The position numbers and the translations under genes are program-made. Shown piece after piece: positions 8,749 through 16,436 of a stretch of DNA of 19,786 nucleotides (position 1 is the stretch's first letter; each line of letters begins with the position of its first letter). The DNA is from Chlorobiota bacterium (GTDB lineage Bacteria; Bacteroidota; Bacteroidia; Bacteroidales; JAADJA01), in the NCBI GenBank assembly GCA_030592565.1, contig JAUVIX010000015.1, forward strand, positions 1 to 19,786, given 5' to 3'. Below the pieces are notes generated by a model. That model worked only from the letters and a program-made list of their open reading frames with translations. It had not been told where the DNA came from and made no database searches.

Positions 8749-11649
8749 TTAACTATCTTCTATTTTCTTAATAAGGTCAATAAGGTCTGATGCCTTGAAG
8801 GGTTTGCTGAGATAAAGGTCCATTCCGGCTTCAAAAAGTCGTTGTTTTTCCCCCTCTTTCGTATGAGCCGTAACTGCAATTATTTTAGCCCGTCTATCAT
8901 TACCGGCAACTGTCTTCTCAAATTTCCTGATCATCCTGGTTGCTTCAATTCCATCCATAACCGGCATTTGAATATCCATTAAAACTATATTATAGATGTT
9001 CTTCTTATAAAGATCCAGTCCGACCTTGCCGTTTTCTGCAACATCTGTTTTATAGCCTCCTTTTGTAAGAATATTTGTTGTAAGATGCTGATTTAAAACA
9101 TTATCCTCGACAAGTAATATCTTTATTCTGTCTTTAGTCAAGGTTGCATTTGCCCCCGGTTCACCTTTCAAAAGTTGTGCATTTGATATTTGAAATTTTG
9201 CAGTAAACCAGAAGGTTGATCCTTTTCCGACATCAGAAACAATTCCAATTTTTCCCTGCATCATTTCAACAAGGTGCATACTAATAACAAGACCCAAACC
9301 CGTGCCACCCTTTTTTCGTTCAACTGCAGCATGTGTCTGAGAAAATGGTTTAAATAACTTATTCTGACTGTCCTTTGAAATACCGATACCGGTATCTATT
9401 ACCATAAATTTGAATGTAATATCATTCGTTGCTTTTCCGGATTTCTGTTTGCCGACAGGAACAATCTTTATTGTTATCCCTCCATTATCTGTAAATTTGA
9501 GTGCATTGCTTACAAGATTAATAAGCACCTGGGAAACGCGAACCGGATCTCCAATAACTATGTCATTTATATCTTTTGAAATATCGGCTTTCAGGTACAA
9601 ATTGGTTTTCTTAGCTTTTATTTCATGCAAAGATATAACATCCTTTACGACTTTAGAGATTGAGAACTCCTCCTTTTCCAAAATTACATGTCCTGATTCA
9701 ATCTTTGAAAAGTCAAGAATCTCATTAATAATATTTAAAAGGTTATTACCCGAAACATCAATAATATTAAGGTATTCCTTCTGCTCTTCAGTCAATTCCG
9801 TTTCTTTAAGAACATCTGCTATCCCTATAATACTGTTAAGATGATTGCGGATTTCATGACTCATTCCTGCAAGAAACATCGACTTGGATTGTGTAGCCTG
9901 CTCCGCCTGCTTTTTTTCATGAATCAAGGCATCTTCATATTTCTTTTGGTTGGTTATATCTTTAAGTGTTCCCAAAATTGCCTTCTGGCCATGATAGCTT
10001 ATGGCACCTGCACTAATTAACACATTTACAACATTACCTTTCTTATGTATGAGCCTGAACTGATATGAATTAGGTACCTCTTCGCCACGTAATCTTTTTC
10101 TATGGTTATTTACAACCAACGCCTGATCATCTGGATGAATTATATCCTGAAATTTAAGTTCCTGAAGATCGTAAAAACTATATCCTAAAATCTGCTCACC
10201 AGCTTCATTAACATACAGCAAGCGGTTATTCTGAATTATAAAAATCCCATCCAGAATATTTGATATGAGAGACTTTTGCTTCTCTTCACTCTCCCTTAGT
10301 TCAGAAACTGCTTTTTCTAAAAGAATTTTTTGCTCAGTAATTTTTGTGTTTTTTTCTTCAAGTACCTGCCGGGCTTTTTTATTAATGTGAGAGCGATAGT
10401 AAAATAAAATTACAAGCACCAGTATAAGGATACTAAAACTTGCTACCGAATAGATAACATATCTTTGGGTTTTTATCTGTAAGCTTTGTACCTCATTTTC
10501 TTTTTCATAAAGTTTCAATTGTTGCTCTTTATGCTGAAACTGGTATTTATTCTCAATTTCAGCTATCTTACTTCTTGTTTCGTCATTATAGATTGAATCG
10601 TTAACTTTAAAAAAAAGCTTGTGATATTTCAGTGCATTTTCAAAATCACCCACCCTTTCATAATAACCTGAAATATCACTATACAGTGTCATAGTAATAC
10701 TTTTCAATTCATATTTTTTTGAAATAGACAAAGCTTTCCTGAAGCTGTTAAATGCACTGTTTAACTTCCCCTGATCAAGATACACAAGTCCAATATTCTG
10801 TAAAGTATTTGCATAAGACCATTTATCATCTATCTCCATAGATATTTTCAAAGCTTTATAATAATAATCAATTGCTTTACTATACTCCTTTCTTTGATAA
10901 TAAACCTTCCCCAGATTATTAATATTTGCTGCCTGCATATCAACATCTTCAAGAGCCACACTAAGGTCATAAGCCTTGATCTGAAACTCCTCGGCTTTAT
11001 CGTAATCACCTGTTTCGGAATAGACACTTCCTATATTTGTATAACAGCTTAAAATGCCCGATTTGGCGTTAAGCTCAATAAAAACTTTTAAATTCTTTAA
11101 ATATAAATCCAGTGCTTTATCATAATCCTCCAATCTGTAATAGATATTTGCAAGATTATTATATGAATTAGCAATCCCGTATTTATCCCCTATCTTGTTT
11201 TCACTTTTTAGCGAAATATAATAATACTCAATACCCTTTTCATAGTCTCCCAACATCTGATATATCAGCCCCATATTGTTTGAAGCTCTGGCAACTCCTT
11301 TATAATAGCCTATTTCATTACTTAACTCAAGTGATTTTTCATAATAGCTGATTGCCTTTTCGAATTCATTTTTAAAGTAATATCCGTTTCCTATTCTATT
11401 AAGGGCACGAGCATTTTTTTCATTGTCATTTTCCTTTTCTGCAATTGACAAAGCCTCATTGCAATATTCGATTGATTTGTCGGGATTTGTATGCCAGTAT
11501 TTCTTCGAAAGAGTTATTAATAGCTCAAATCTGTCATTTCCTTTTGATTGGGCAAGTACCTGTTCAAGACTATCAATGTTCGACCCGGCAACGAAAAAAG
11601 GAGACATTGATAAAAGAGTAAAAAGAGATATGACAATTCTAAACTTCAT
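8749..11649 (-). CDS. TPR-containing hybrid sensor histidine kinase / response regulator
   Basis: 966 residues. The start at 11649 gives a signal peptide (MKFRIVISLFTLLSMSPFF) and sits about 15 nt after a predicted transcription start; an in-frame start at 11700 would lie at the promoter. Order: signal peptide; about eight tetratricopeptide repeats, residues 30-370, predicted periplasmic; transmembrane segment about 395-418; coiled coil (KKARQVLEEKNTKITEQKIL); PAS domain about 458-585; HisKA with H598 in MSHEIRNHLNSIIG; HATPase (N box NLVSNALKFTDN, G boxes DTGIGIS and GGTGLGL); receiver domain with phospho-acceptor D892 in LMDIQMPVMDG and K in LSKPF. The H box reads RNHLN instead of the usual RTPLN, but the ExxN form is kept. 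No HPt or DNA-binding output domain is present, so a separate phosphotransfer partner is expected. The signal is unknown. Confidence 0.95.
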   Translation of the reverse strand: MKFRIVISLFTLLSMSPFFVAGSNIDSLEQVLAQSKGNDRFELLITLSKKYWHTNPDKSIEYCNEALSIAEKENDNEKNARALNRIGNGYYFKNEFEKAISYYEKSLELSNEIGYYKGVARASNNMGLIYQMLGDYEKGIEYYYISLKSENKIGDKYGIANSYNNLANIYYRLEDYDKALDLYLKNLKVFIELNAKSGILSCYTNIGSVYSETGDYDKAEEFQIKAYDLSVALEDVDMQAANINNLGKVYYQRKEYSKAIDYYYKALKISMEIDDKWSYANTLQNIGLVYLDQGKLNSAFNSFRKALSISKKYELKSITMTLYSDISGYYERVGDFENALKYHKLFFKVNDSIYNDETRSKIAEIENKYQFQHKEQQLKLYEKENEVQSLQIKTQRYVIYSVASFSILILVLVILFYYRSHINKKARQVLEEKNTKITEQKILLEKAVSELRESEEKQKSLISNILDGIFIIQNNRLLYVNEAGEQILGYSFYDLQELKFQDIIHPDDQALVVNNHRKRLRGEEVPNSYQFRLIHKKGNVVNVLISAGAISYHGQKAILGTLKDITNQKKYEDALIHEKKQAEQATQSKSMFLAGMSHEIRNHLNSIIGIADVLKETELTEEQKEYLNIIDVSGNNLLNIINEILDFSKIESGHVILEKEEFSISKVVKDVISLHEIKAKKTNLYLKADISKDINDIVIGDPVRVSQVLINLVSNALKFTDNGGITIKIVPVGKQKSGKATNDITFKFMVIDTGIGISKDSQNKLFKPFSQTHAAVERKKGGTGLGLVISMHLVEMMQGKIGIVSDVGKGSTFWFTAKFQISNAQLLKGEPGANATLTKDRIKILLVEDNVLNQHLTTNILTKGGYKTDVAENGKVGLDLYKKNIYNIVLMDIQMPVMDGIEATRMIRKFEKTVAGNDRRAKIIAVTAHTKEGEKQRLFEAGMDLYLSKPFKASDLIDLIKKIEDS

Positions 11650-11670
11650 TATTATTACATAATTTTCCTG

Positions 11671-11701
11671 CAATATTAAGATAATTTTTGAAAAAGACAA
11701 A
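11671..11701 (-). promoter_or_regulatory. Promoter of the histidine kinase-mazG unit
   Basis: On the minus strand, TTTG (11698-11701) is followed after exactly 19 nt by TAATATTG (11671-11678), one mismatch from the Bacteroidota -7 box TAnnTTTG. Transcription would begin near 11664, giving a leader of about 15 nt. This supports the ATG at 11649 and suggests transcription independent of proS. Confidence 0.6.
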
Positions 11702-11799
11702 CGGGAATCTCAATATTATATAACTTTGATACATACATTTCCGCATATTTAATTAATCTGAAAGCGGAGATTTTGAGAATATGAAGCGGAACTTTAAGT

Positions 11800-13275
11800 T
11801 TAATACGCTTTTGCAAAAACCACTCTCCGATTCGATGATTTGCCTGAATAAACACACTTACCATCCTCGTTCTTAGCATTAAGAGGAATGGTACGAATTG
11901 TTGCTTTTGTCTCTTCCTTAATTTTCTCTTCCGTTTCAGATGTACCATCCCAATGAGCTAATACAAAACCTCCCTTGTTTTCGATAACATCCTTAAACTC
12001 ATCCCAGGTATCAACCGAATAAGTATTATCTTCACGAAAAGCTAAAGCTTTTTTATACAGGTTATCCTGAATCTGAATAAGCAGATTTTCAATTTTATTC
12101 TCGATATCAGCTATCTGAAGTATCTCTTTTTCGAGAGTATCGCGTCTTGCAACCTCTATGGTTCCGTTCTCCAAATCTCTTGGGCCAATTGCAAGCCTAA
12201 CCGGAACACCTTTAAACTCATATTCTGAAAATTTCCAACCCGGCTTATAAGTATCCCTGTCATCAAATTTAACCGAAATACCTTTAGCTTCAAGCCCTTT
12301 CTTAACTTTTAGTGCAACTTCTGATATTTCCTCAAGCTGCTCCCCCTTCCTGTAGATAGGGATTATTACAACCTGTATGGGAGCAAGCATTGGTGGCAGA
12401 ACAAGGCCGTTATCATCAGAGTGAGACATAATAAGAGCACCAATAAGCCTTGTGGATACACCCCATGATGTTGCCCAGACATACTCCAGTTTATTCTCCT
12501 TTGAAAGGAATTTAACATCAAAAGCTTTTGCGAAATTTTGCCCTAGAAAATGCGAAGTACCTGCCTGCAAAGCTTTTCCATCCTGCATCAGTGCCTCTAT
12601 GCAATATGTTTCTACAGCTCCGGCAAATCTCTCATTTGGTGATTTTGTTCCTTTAAGGACAGGCAAAGCCATCCATTTCTCGGCAAAATCAGAATAAACA
12701 TCAAGTATTGTTTCAGTTTCTGCAACGGCTTCCTTTTTTGTTGCATGGGCTGTATGACCTTCCTGCCACAAAAATTCAGATGTTCTAAGGAATAATCTTG
12801 TACGCATTTCCCAGCGAACCACATTTGCCCATTGGTTAATCAGCAGAGGCAGATCTCTGTATGATTGAACCCACCTTTTATAGGTATCCCAAATAATAGT
12901 TTCAGATGTAGGTCGAACAATAAGCTCTTCTTCAAGTTTAGCATCCTCATCAACCACTACGCCCTTTCCATCAGGTGAATTTTTAAGTCTGTAATGGGTT
13001 ACTACTGCACACTCCTTAGCAAAGCCTTCAACATGAGAAGCCTCTTTGCTGAAAAATGATTTTGGAATAAAAAGCGGGAAATAGGCATTCACATGACCTG
13101 TATCTTTAAACATCTTATCAAGTGCAGCCTGCATCTTTTCCCATATTGCATAGCCATAGGGTTTTATAACCATACTGCCTCGTACTGCCGAATTTTCGGC
13201 AAGGTCAGCTTTTATAACCAGGTCGTTATACCATTGTGCATAACTCTCTGCACGCGTAGGAAAATCTTTAGCCAT
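11800..13275 (-). CDS. proS: Prolyl-tRNA synthetase (short, archaeal/eukaryote-like type)
   Basis: 491 residues. This cytoplasmic class II enzyme charges tRNA-Pro with proline at the expense of ATP. Visible landmarks: motif 1 region (GSMVIKPYGYAIWEKMQ), VRPTSETIIW, motif 2 (VVRWEMRTRLFLRTSEFLWQ, then EGHTAHAT), the proline-pocket segment AGTSHFLGQNFAKAFDVKF, motif 3 region (TSWGVSTRLIGALIMSHSDD) and an anticodon-binding domain (IPIYRKGEQLEE, VPVRLAIGPRDL). There is no editing insertion as in the long bacterial form. The extra C-terminal domain ends in the typical RRVVFAKAY with a terminal Tyr. That domain keeps one Cys (GKCVYSGKSS) where zinc-binding homologues have four, so its zinc site appears lost. 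The start at 13275 matches the usual MAKDFPTRAESYAQWYNDLV opening. Confidence 0.97.
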   Translation of the reverse strand: MAKDFPTRAESYAQWYNDLVIKADLAENSAVRGSMVIKPYGYAIWEKMQAALDKMFKDTGHVNAYFPLFIPKSFFSKEASHVEGFAKECAVVTHYRLKNSPDGKGVVVDEDAKLEEELIVRPTSETIIWDTYKRWVQSYRDLPLLINQWANVVRWEMRTRLFLRTSEFLWQEGHTAHATKKEAVAETETILDVYSDFAEKWMALPVLKGTKSPNERFAGAVETYCIEALMQDGKALQAGTSHFLGQNFAKAFDVKFLSKENKLEYVWATSWGVSTRLIGALIMSHSDDNGLVLPPMLAPIQVVIIPIYRKGEQLEEISEVALKVKKGLEAKGISVKFDDRDTYKPGWKFSEYEFKGVPVRLAIGPRDLENGTIEVARRDTLEKEILQIADIENKIENLLIQIQDNLYKKALAFREDNTYSVDTWDEFKDVIENKGGFVLAHWDGTSETEEKIKEETKATIRTIPLNAKNEDGKCVYSGKSSNRRVVFAKAY

Positions 13276-13330
13276 AATCTAATTGTGGTATAGAGTTTGT
13301 ATATTTTTAAATGAATTTGCGAAAACGCAG

Positions 13331-13338
13331 CAAAAATA
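13331..13338 (-). promoter_or_regulatory. Probable -7 box for proS
   Basis: On the minus strand this reads TATTTTTG, an exact TAnnTTTG match, about 55 nt upstream of the proS ATG. No good -33 TTTG is seen at 19-20 nt upstream, so support is partial. The same octamer precedes tRNA-Leu. Confidence 0.4.
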
Positions 13339-13353
13339 ATTAAATTAAAACAC

Positions 13354-13359
13354 AGGAGG
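13354..13359 (+). promoter_or_regulatory. Perfect Shine-Dalgarno sequence before the lipoprotein gene
   Basis: AGGAGG lies 8 nt before the ATG at 13368, an optimal match and spacing. The other starts in this window lack such a sequence, as is usual in Bacteroidota, where Shine-Dalgarno use is rare. It fixes the start codon and implies special translation control or high expression of this gene. Confidence 0.8.
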
Positions 13360-13367
13360 ACATAAAA

Positions 13368-14840
13368 ATGAAAACTTATCTTTTAACACTGGCTTTATCG
13401 ATTTTCATCCTTGCAGGATGTTCATCCACAAAATCAACAGGAGACTACGATGATGTTTACTATTCTCCGCGTCAGGAAAAGAAAATGGCGAAAAGCGAAG
13501 CTACCCAAGCACAAACTACCTCTGATGAAAACACTACCGATTATTATTTTGAAGATTATCAATCTGGTGATTATGTTGAGTATGAAGAAACCCCCGAAGG
13601 ACAACCCGCCAATTCAAATACTGAAACATATCAGGATACCAACGGGACAACTTACGTAACCAACAATTATTATGGTGAGGGCTACTCTGATGATTATTAT
13701 GACTACTCTTACGCTTCAAGGATAAGTATGTTTGATTATGGGTTTTACAACCCTTACTTCTATAGGCCATCTTTCTCCTTTAGTATGGGTTGGGGATGGG
13801 GTTATCCTTATTATGGTTATCCATATTACCCTTCATACTATTATCCATACTATCCATATAGCAGCTACTGGTGTGGATACAATGCAGGGTACTGGAATGG
13901 TTATTATGATGGAGGCTGGGGATATCCCTACTATAATAATGATTACTACTCAGGATATCAGTACGGGCACAGATCACCGCGTGGAGGAAACACTAATGGC
14001 AGCTACTCAAGAGGCAGCAGAGGGTCTAACTATACAGGATATGCCAGCTCCTACAAAACACACAGGCCTGCAATTGCAGGAGTGTCATCAGCTCAATCGC
14101 GACCGACCAGGACAAATACAGCAAGTTCAAACTCATCAAGGGCAAAAATTGACCCTAACAAAGCAAACCAGACAAGTTCTTCTTCAATCTCAAATGCTGA
14201 TGGAAGGCCCACAAGAGGGCTTACAGTTTCTGGTGCAGGTGCAACCACCAGAACAAAACCTCAAAATGAGGTTACAACAAAGTCGCGCAAACCTGCAAGC
14301 ACTAATACAAAGGCAAGATATACATATAAAAAGCCTGCATCCAGTAGCACCGGTTCACAAAACAAATACAGGCCGGGTAGCAGCTATGAATCAAGGAAAT
14401 CGACTACAACTGCAAGGCCGACAACAAGCTCCACCAATAGAATGAGCAAGCCTTCAAACTCCAACTCTGCCAGTTCAAGGCCTTCTAACACTCAGACATA
14501 CACGAAGCCCAAGTCAAACTCAAACAACAGCTATAGCAGGCCTACAAGAGTTAACAACAACAAGACTTACTCAAAACCAACAAGGACGACAACACAAAAA
14601 AATAATAGTCAGACTACAAGGACCTCAAAGAATAGCTATACTCCTCCCTCCAGAACAACAAAAAGCTACTCTACACCCTCAAGGTCTAACACAAACAGAA
14701 GTTACTCATCACCTTCAAGGTCATCGGGTAGCAGTAAATCTTACTCATCACCATCAAGATCAAGTAGCAGCGGTAGCAGGTCAAGCTCTTCAGGCTCCCG
14801 TTCAAGTGGAGGTTCCAGATCAGGTGGTGGAAAAAGGTAA
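13368..14840 (+). CDS. Tyr/Gly-rich and Ser/Arg-rich low-complexity lipoprotein
   Basis: 490 residues. It opens with a lipoprotein signal peptide: MKTYLLTLALSIFILAGC, lipobox LAGC, acylated C18. Residues about 19-120 are acidic (YYFEDYQSGDYVEYEE). About 120-200 are extremely rich in Tyr, Gly, Pro and Trp (GYPYYGYPYYPSYYYPYYPY). From about 200 to the end the chain is basic and rich in Ser, Thr, Asn, Arg and Lys, with repeated Y-S-x-P-S-R patterns, ending GGSRSGGGKR. No catalytic domain is recognisable. The composition suggests an intrinsically disordered, possibly assembly-prone, envelope-anchored protein that could bind cell wall, polysaccharide or nucleic acid; this is inference. Similar low-complexity lipoproteins occur in Bacteroidota, usually as hypothetical proteins. 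A FadL-like gene follows 20 nt downstream, probably in the same transcript. A long open frame in the +1 register (13732-14445) is a by-product of composition. Confidence 0.9.
   Translation: MKTYLLTLALSIFILAGCSSTKSTGDYDDVYYSPRQEKKMAKSEATQAQTTSDENTTDYYFEDYQSGDYVEYEETPEGQPANSNTETYQDTNGTTYVTNNYYGEGYSDDYYDYSYASRISMFDYGFYNPYFYRPSFSFSMGWGWGYPYYGYPYYPSYYYPYYPYSSYWCGYNAGYWNGYYDGGWGYPYYNNDYYSGYQYGHRSPRGGNTNGSYSRGSRGSNYTGYASSYKTHRPAIAGVSSAQSRPTRTNTASSNSSRAKIDPNKANQTSSSSISNADGRPTRGLTVSGAGATTRTKPQNEVTTKSRKPASTNTKARYTYKKPASSSTGSQNKYRPGSSYESRKSTTTARPTTSSTNRMSKPSNSNSASSRPSNTQTYTKPKSNSNNSYSRPTRVNNNKTYSKPTRTTTQKNNSQTTRTSKNSYTPPSRTTKSYSTPSRSNTNRSYSSPSRSSGSSKSYSSPSRSSSSGSRSSSSGSRSSGGSRSGGGKR
14600..14837 (+). 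repeat. Low-complexity Ser/Arg-rich coding repeats
   Basis: The 3' end of the lipoprotein gene has degenerate in-frame repeats encoding K-S-Y-S-x-P-S-R-S units (TPPSRTTKSYSTPSRS, RSYSSPSRSS, KSYSSPSRSS) that grade into SSSSGSRSSSSGSRSSGGSR. The DNA repeats TCAAGG/TCAAGA and TACTCATCACC. Slippage-driven length variation is plausible. Confidence 0.7.
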
Positions 14841-14860
14841 TAACCTTAAAATTTTATAAA

Positions 14861-16339
14861 ATGAAAAAAATAGCATTCATAGTACTCTTAGCTCGTGCTT
14901 TTTCAAACCGGGAAGCTCAAAATGATATTGATGCATTACGATATTCCACTATTGAATTTGGGGGAACAGCAAGGTACAATTCAATGGCAGGAGCCTATGG
15001 TGCACTCGGAGGAGATTTTTCAACTTTAAGCTCAAATCCTGCCGGGATTGGAGTGTTTAAAAAATCTGATTTTTCGTTTACACCTTCATTATATTTCAGC
15101 GAAACAAATACAAATTATAACGGAACACAAGGCTATGATGATAAATATAATTTTAATCTTGGAAATGCAGGTGTAATAATTGTAATGCCGCCCGAAGGAA
15201 AAAGCTTCAACTCTTTTTTAAAAAATTATCAATTCGGAATCGGCATTAACAGAGTTAATAATTTTAATTCCAGAACAATAATCCAGGGAAATAATGATGA
15301 GAATTCCATATCCACATATTTTGCCGATCAGGCCTACGGAATCTCCTCTGATGAAATTGAACAAGACTATGACGGATATTATTCTTATGACCTAAACCCA
15401 GCCTGGTGGACGTATATGATTGACACAATACCCGGCTACAATGATCAGTATTATGGAATTGCTGAATTAGGAGGTGTTTTTCAAAGGAAAGAGATAAGCA
15501 GATGGGGATCAATGAATGAAATGGTTTTCTCGATGGGAGCAAATTTTGGTGACAGGCTCTATCTTGGTGGTACAATAGGAATACCTTTTATAAGATATTT
15601 TGAACAGGCCATGTACAAAGAGAAAGATATTGATGATAATGTGGAATATTTTGATGAGTTGCTGGTTTATGATGATTTGCATACCACAGGATCAGGAATT
15701 AACCTGAAATTTGGAATGATTGTTCGCCCCATAAACTTTCTACGTATTGGTGCAGCCATACATTCTCCAACATGGTTCAACAATATGAAAGACTACTGGT
15801 ATTCTGATTTCAGTAATACTGCTTACGGTGATACATATTATCAAATAACACCAAACGGAACATATAATTATGACCTTCAAACTCCCTGGCGTGCAATCGG
15901 AAGTGTTTCTCTTATTTTATGGAAAATTGCTTTGATAAGTGCCGATTATGAGTATGTTGATTATTCGTCAGCCAAATTCAGAAGCCGTTCTGTTTATGAC
16001 TATGATTTCTACAATGAAAATAATGCTATAAGAGATAAATACACTGCCACTCAAAATATCAGGCTTGGGGCAGAAGTCAGATTCGGGCATTTTGCCATAA
16101 GAGGCGGATATGCAATTTATGGAAGTCCGTTCAAGCCAGGAATTAATGATGCTGAAAAATTCTATTATACTGGTGGCTTTGGATTCAGAGACAAAAACTT
16201 TTATATTGACCTTGCATATGTGAGATCAGAAAGCAATGAAGATTATTACCTGTACAACTCGGAATATGTAAGCACAAATCCTGCTTCCACACAGCTTATT
16301 ACCAATAATGTTATGCTGACTGTTGGTGTGAGATACTAA
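14861..16339 (+). CDS. FadL/OmpP1-like outer-membrane beta-barrel protein
   Basis: 492 residues. The mature N-terminus (NDIDALRYSTIEFGGTARY, NSMAGAYGALGGDFSTLSSN, PAGIGVF) matches the N-terminal hatch region of the OmpP1/FadL family as seen in Bacteroidota; family members transport hydrophobic compounds across the outer membrane, but substrates of this branch are unknown. The rest alternates aromatic and hydrophobic beta strands and ends NNVMLTVGVRY, a barrel-assembly signal with terminal aromatic. The signal peptide is odd: MKKIAFIVLLARAFSNREAQ has a hydrophobic core of only about eight residues interrupted by Arg, although the EAQ|N cleavage context is intact. Reading the middle in the +1 register restores a normal signal peptide, which suggests paired compensating frameshifts at about 14891 and 14911. 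It follows the lipoprotein gene by 20 nt and has no Shine-Dalgarno. Confidence 0.85.
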   Translation: MKKIAFIVLLARAFSNREAQNDIDALRYSTIEFGGTARYNSMAGAYGALGGDFSTLSSNPAGIGVFKKSDFSFTPSLYFSETNTNYNGTQGYDDKYNFNLGNAGVIIVMPPEGKSFNSFLKNYQFGIGINRVNNFNSRTIIQGNNDENSISTYFADQAYGISSDEIEQDYDGYYSYDLNPAWWTYMIDTIPGYNDQYYGIAELGGVFQRKEISRWGSMNEMVFSMGANFGDRLYLGGTIGIPFIRYFEQAMYKEKDIDDNVEYFDELLVYDDLHTTGSGINLKFGMIVRPINFLRIGAAIHSPTWFNNMKDYWYSDFSNTAYGDTYYQITPNGTYNYDLQTPWRAIGSVSLILWKIALISADYEYVDYSSAKFRSRSVYDYDFYNENNAIRDKYTATQNIRLGAEVRFGHFAIRGGYAIYGSPFKPGINDAEKFYYTGGFGFRDKNFYIDLAYVRSESNEDYYLYNSEYVSTNPASTQLITNNVMLTVGVRY

Positions 16340-16350
16340 TATATCAGGTA

Positions 16351-16434
16351 ATTTTACTAAGCCAAATTTAGCACTCTGTCAATATCCCAATCAACAAATT
16401 TGGACGCTCGTAGCATATTTATTGGGGGTAAAAT
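16351..16434. other. Nested inverted repeats between convergent genes
   Basis: Outer arms ATTTTAC (16351-16357) and GTAAAAT (16428-16434) enclose inner arms CCAAATTT (16362-16369) and AAATTTGG (16396-16403). They fill the gap between the converging outer-membrane protein and protease genes. The inner loop is 26 nt and there is no strong GC core or T run, so terminator function is only possible; chance is not excluded. Confidence 0.3.
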
Positions 16435-16436
16435 AA

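Noticed and set aside
9410..9844. 144-codon open frame opposite the histidine kinase
   Set aside because: It is antisense to the conserved HisKA/HATPase region and has no domain or promoter; it is a shadow of the real gene.
11650..11700. Upstream in-frame start for the histidine kinase
   Set aside because: It precedes the predicted transcription start and would bury the signal peptide behind 17 extra residues.
11720..11799. Possible terminator after proS from TCCGC/GCGGA and repeated AAGCGGA elements
   Set aside because: The stem is only five pairs with a loop over 20 nt and no T run, so read-through into the kinase gene cannot be excluded or shown.
13732..14445. 237-codon open frame in the +1 register of the lipoprotein gene
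   Set aside because: It is rich in Met, Ile, Gln and His as expected from shifting Tyr/Gly/Ser-rich codons, has no ribosome binding site or recognisable domain, and lies wholly inside a gene with a strong start and lipobox.
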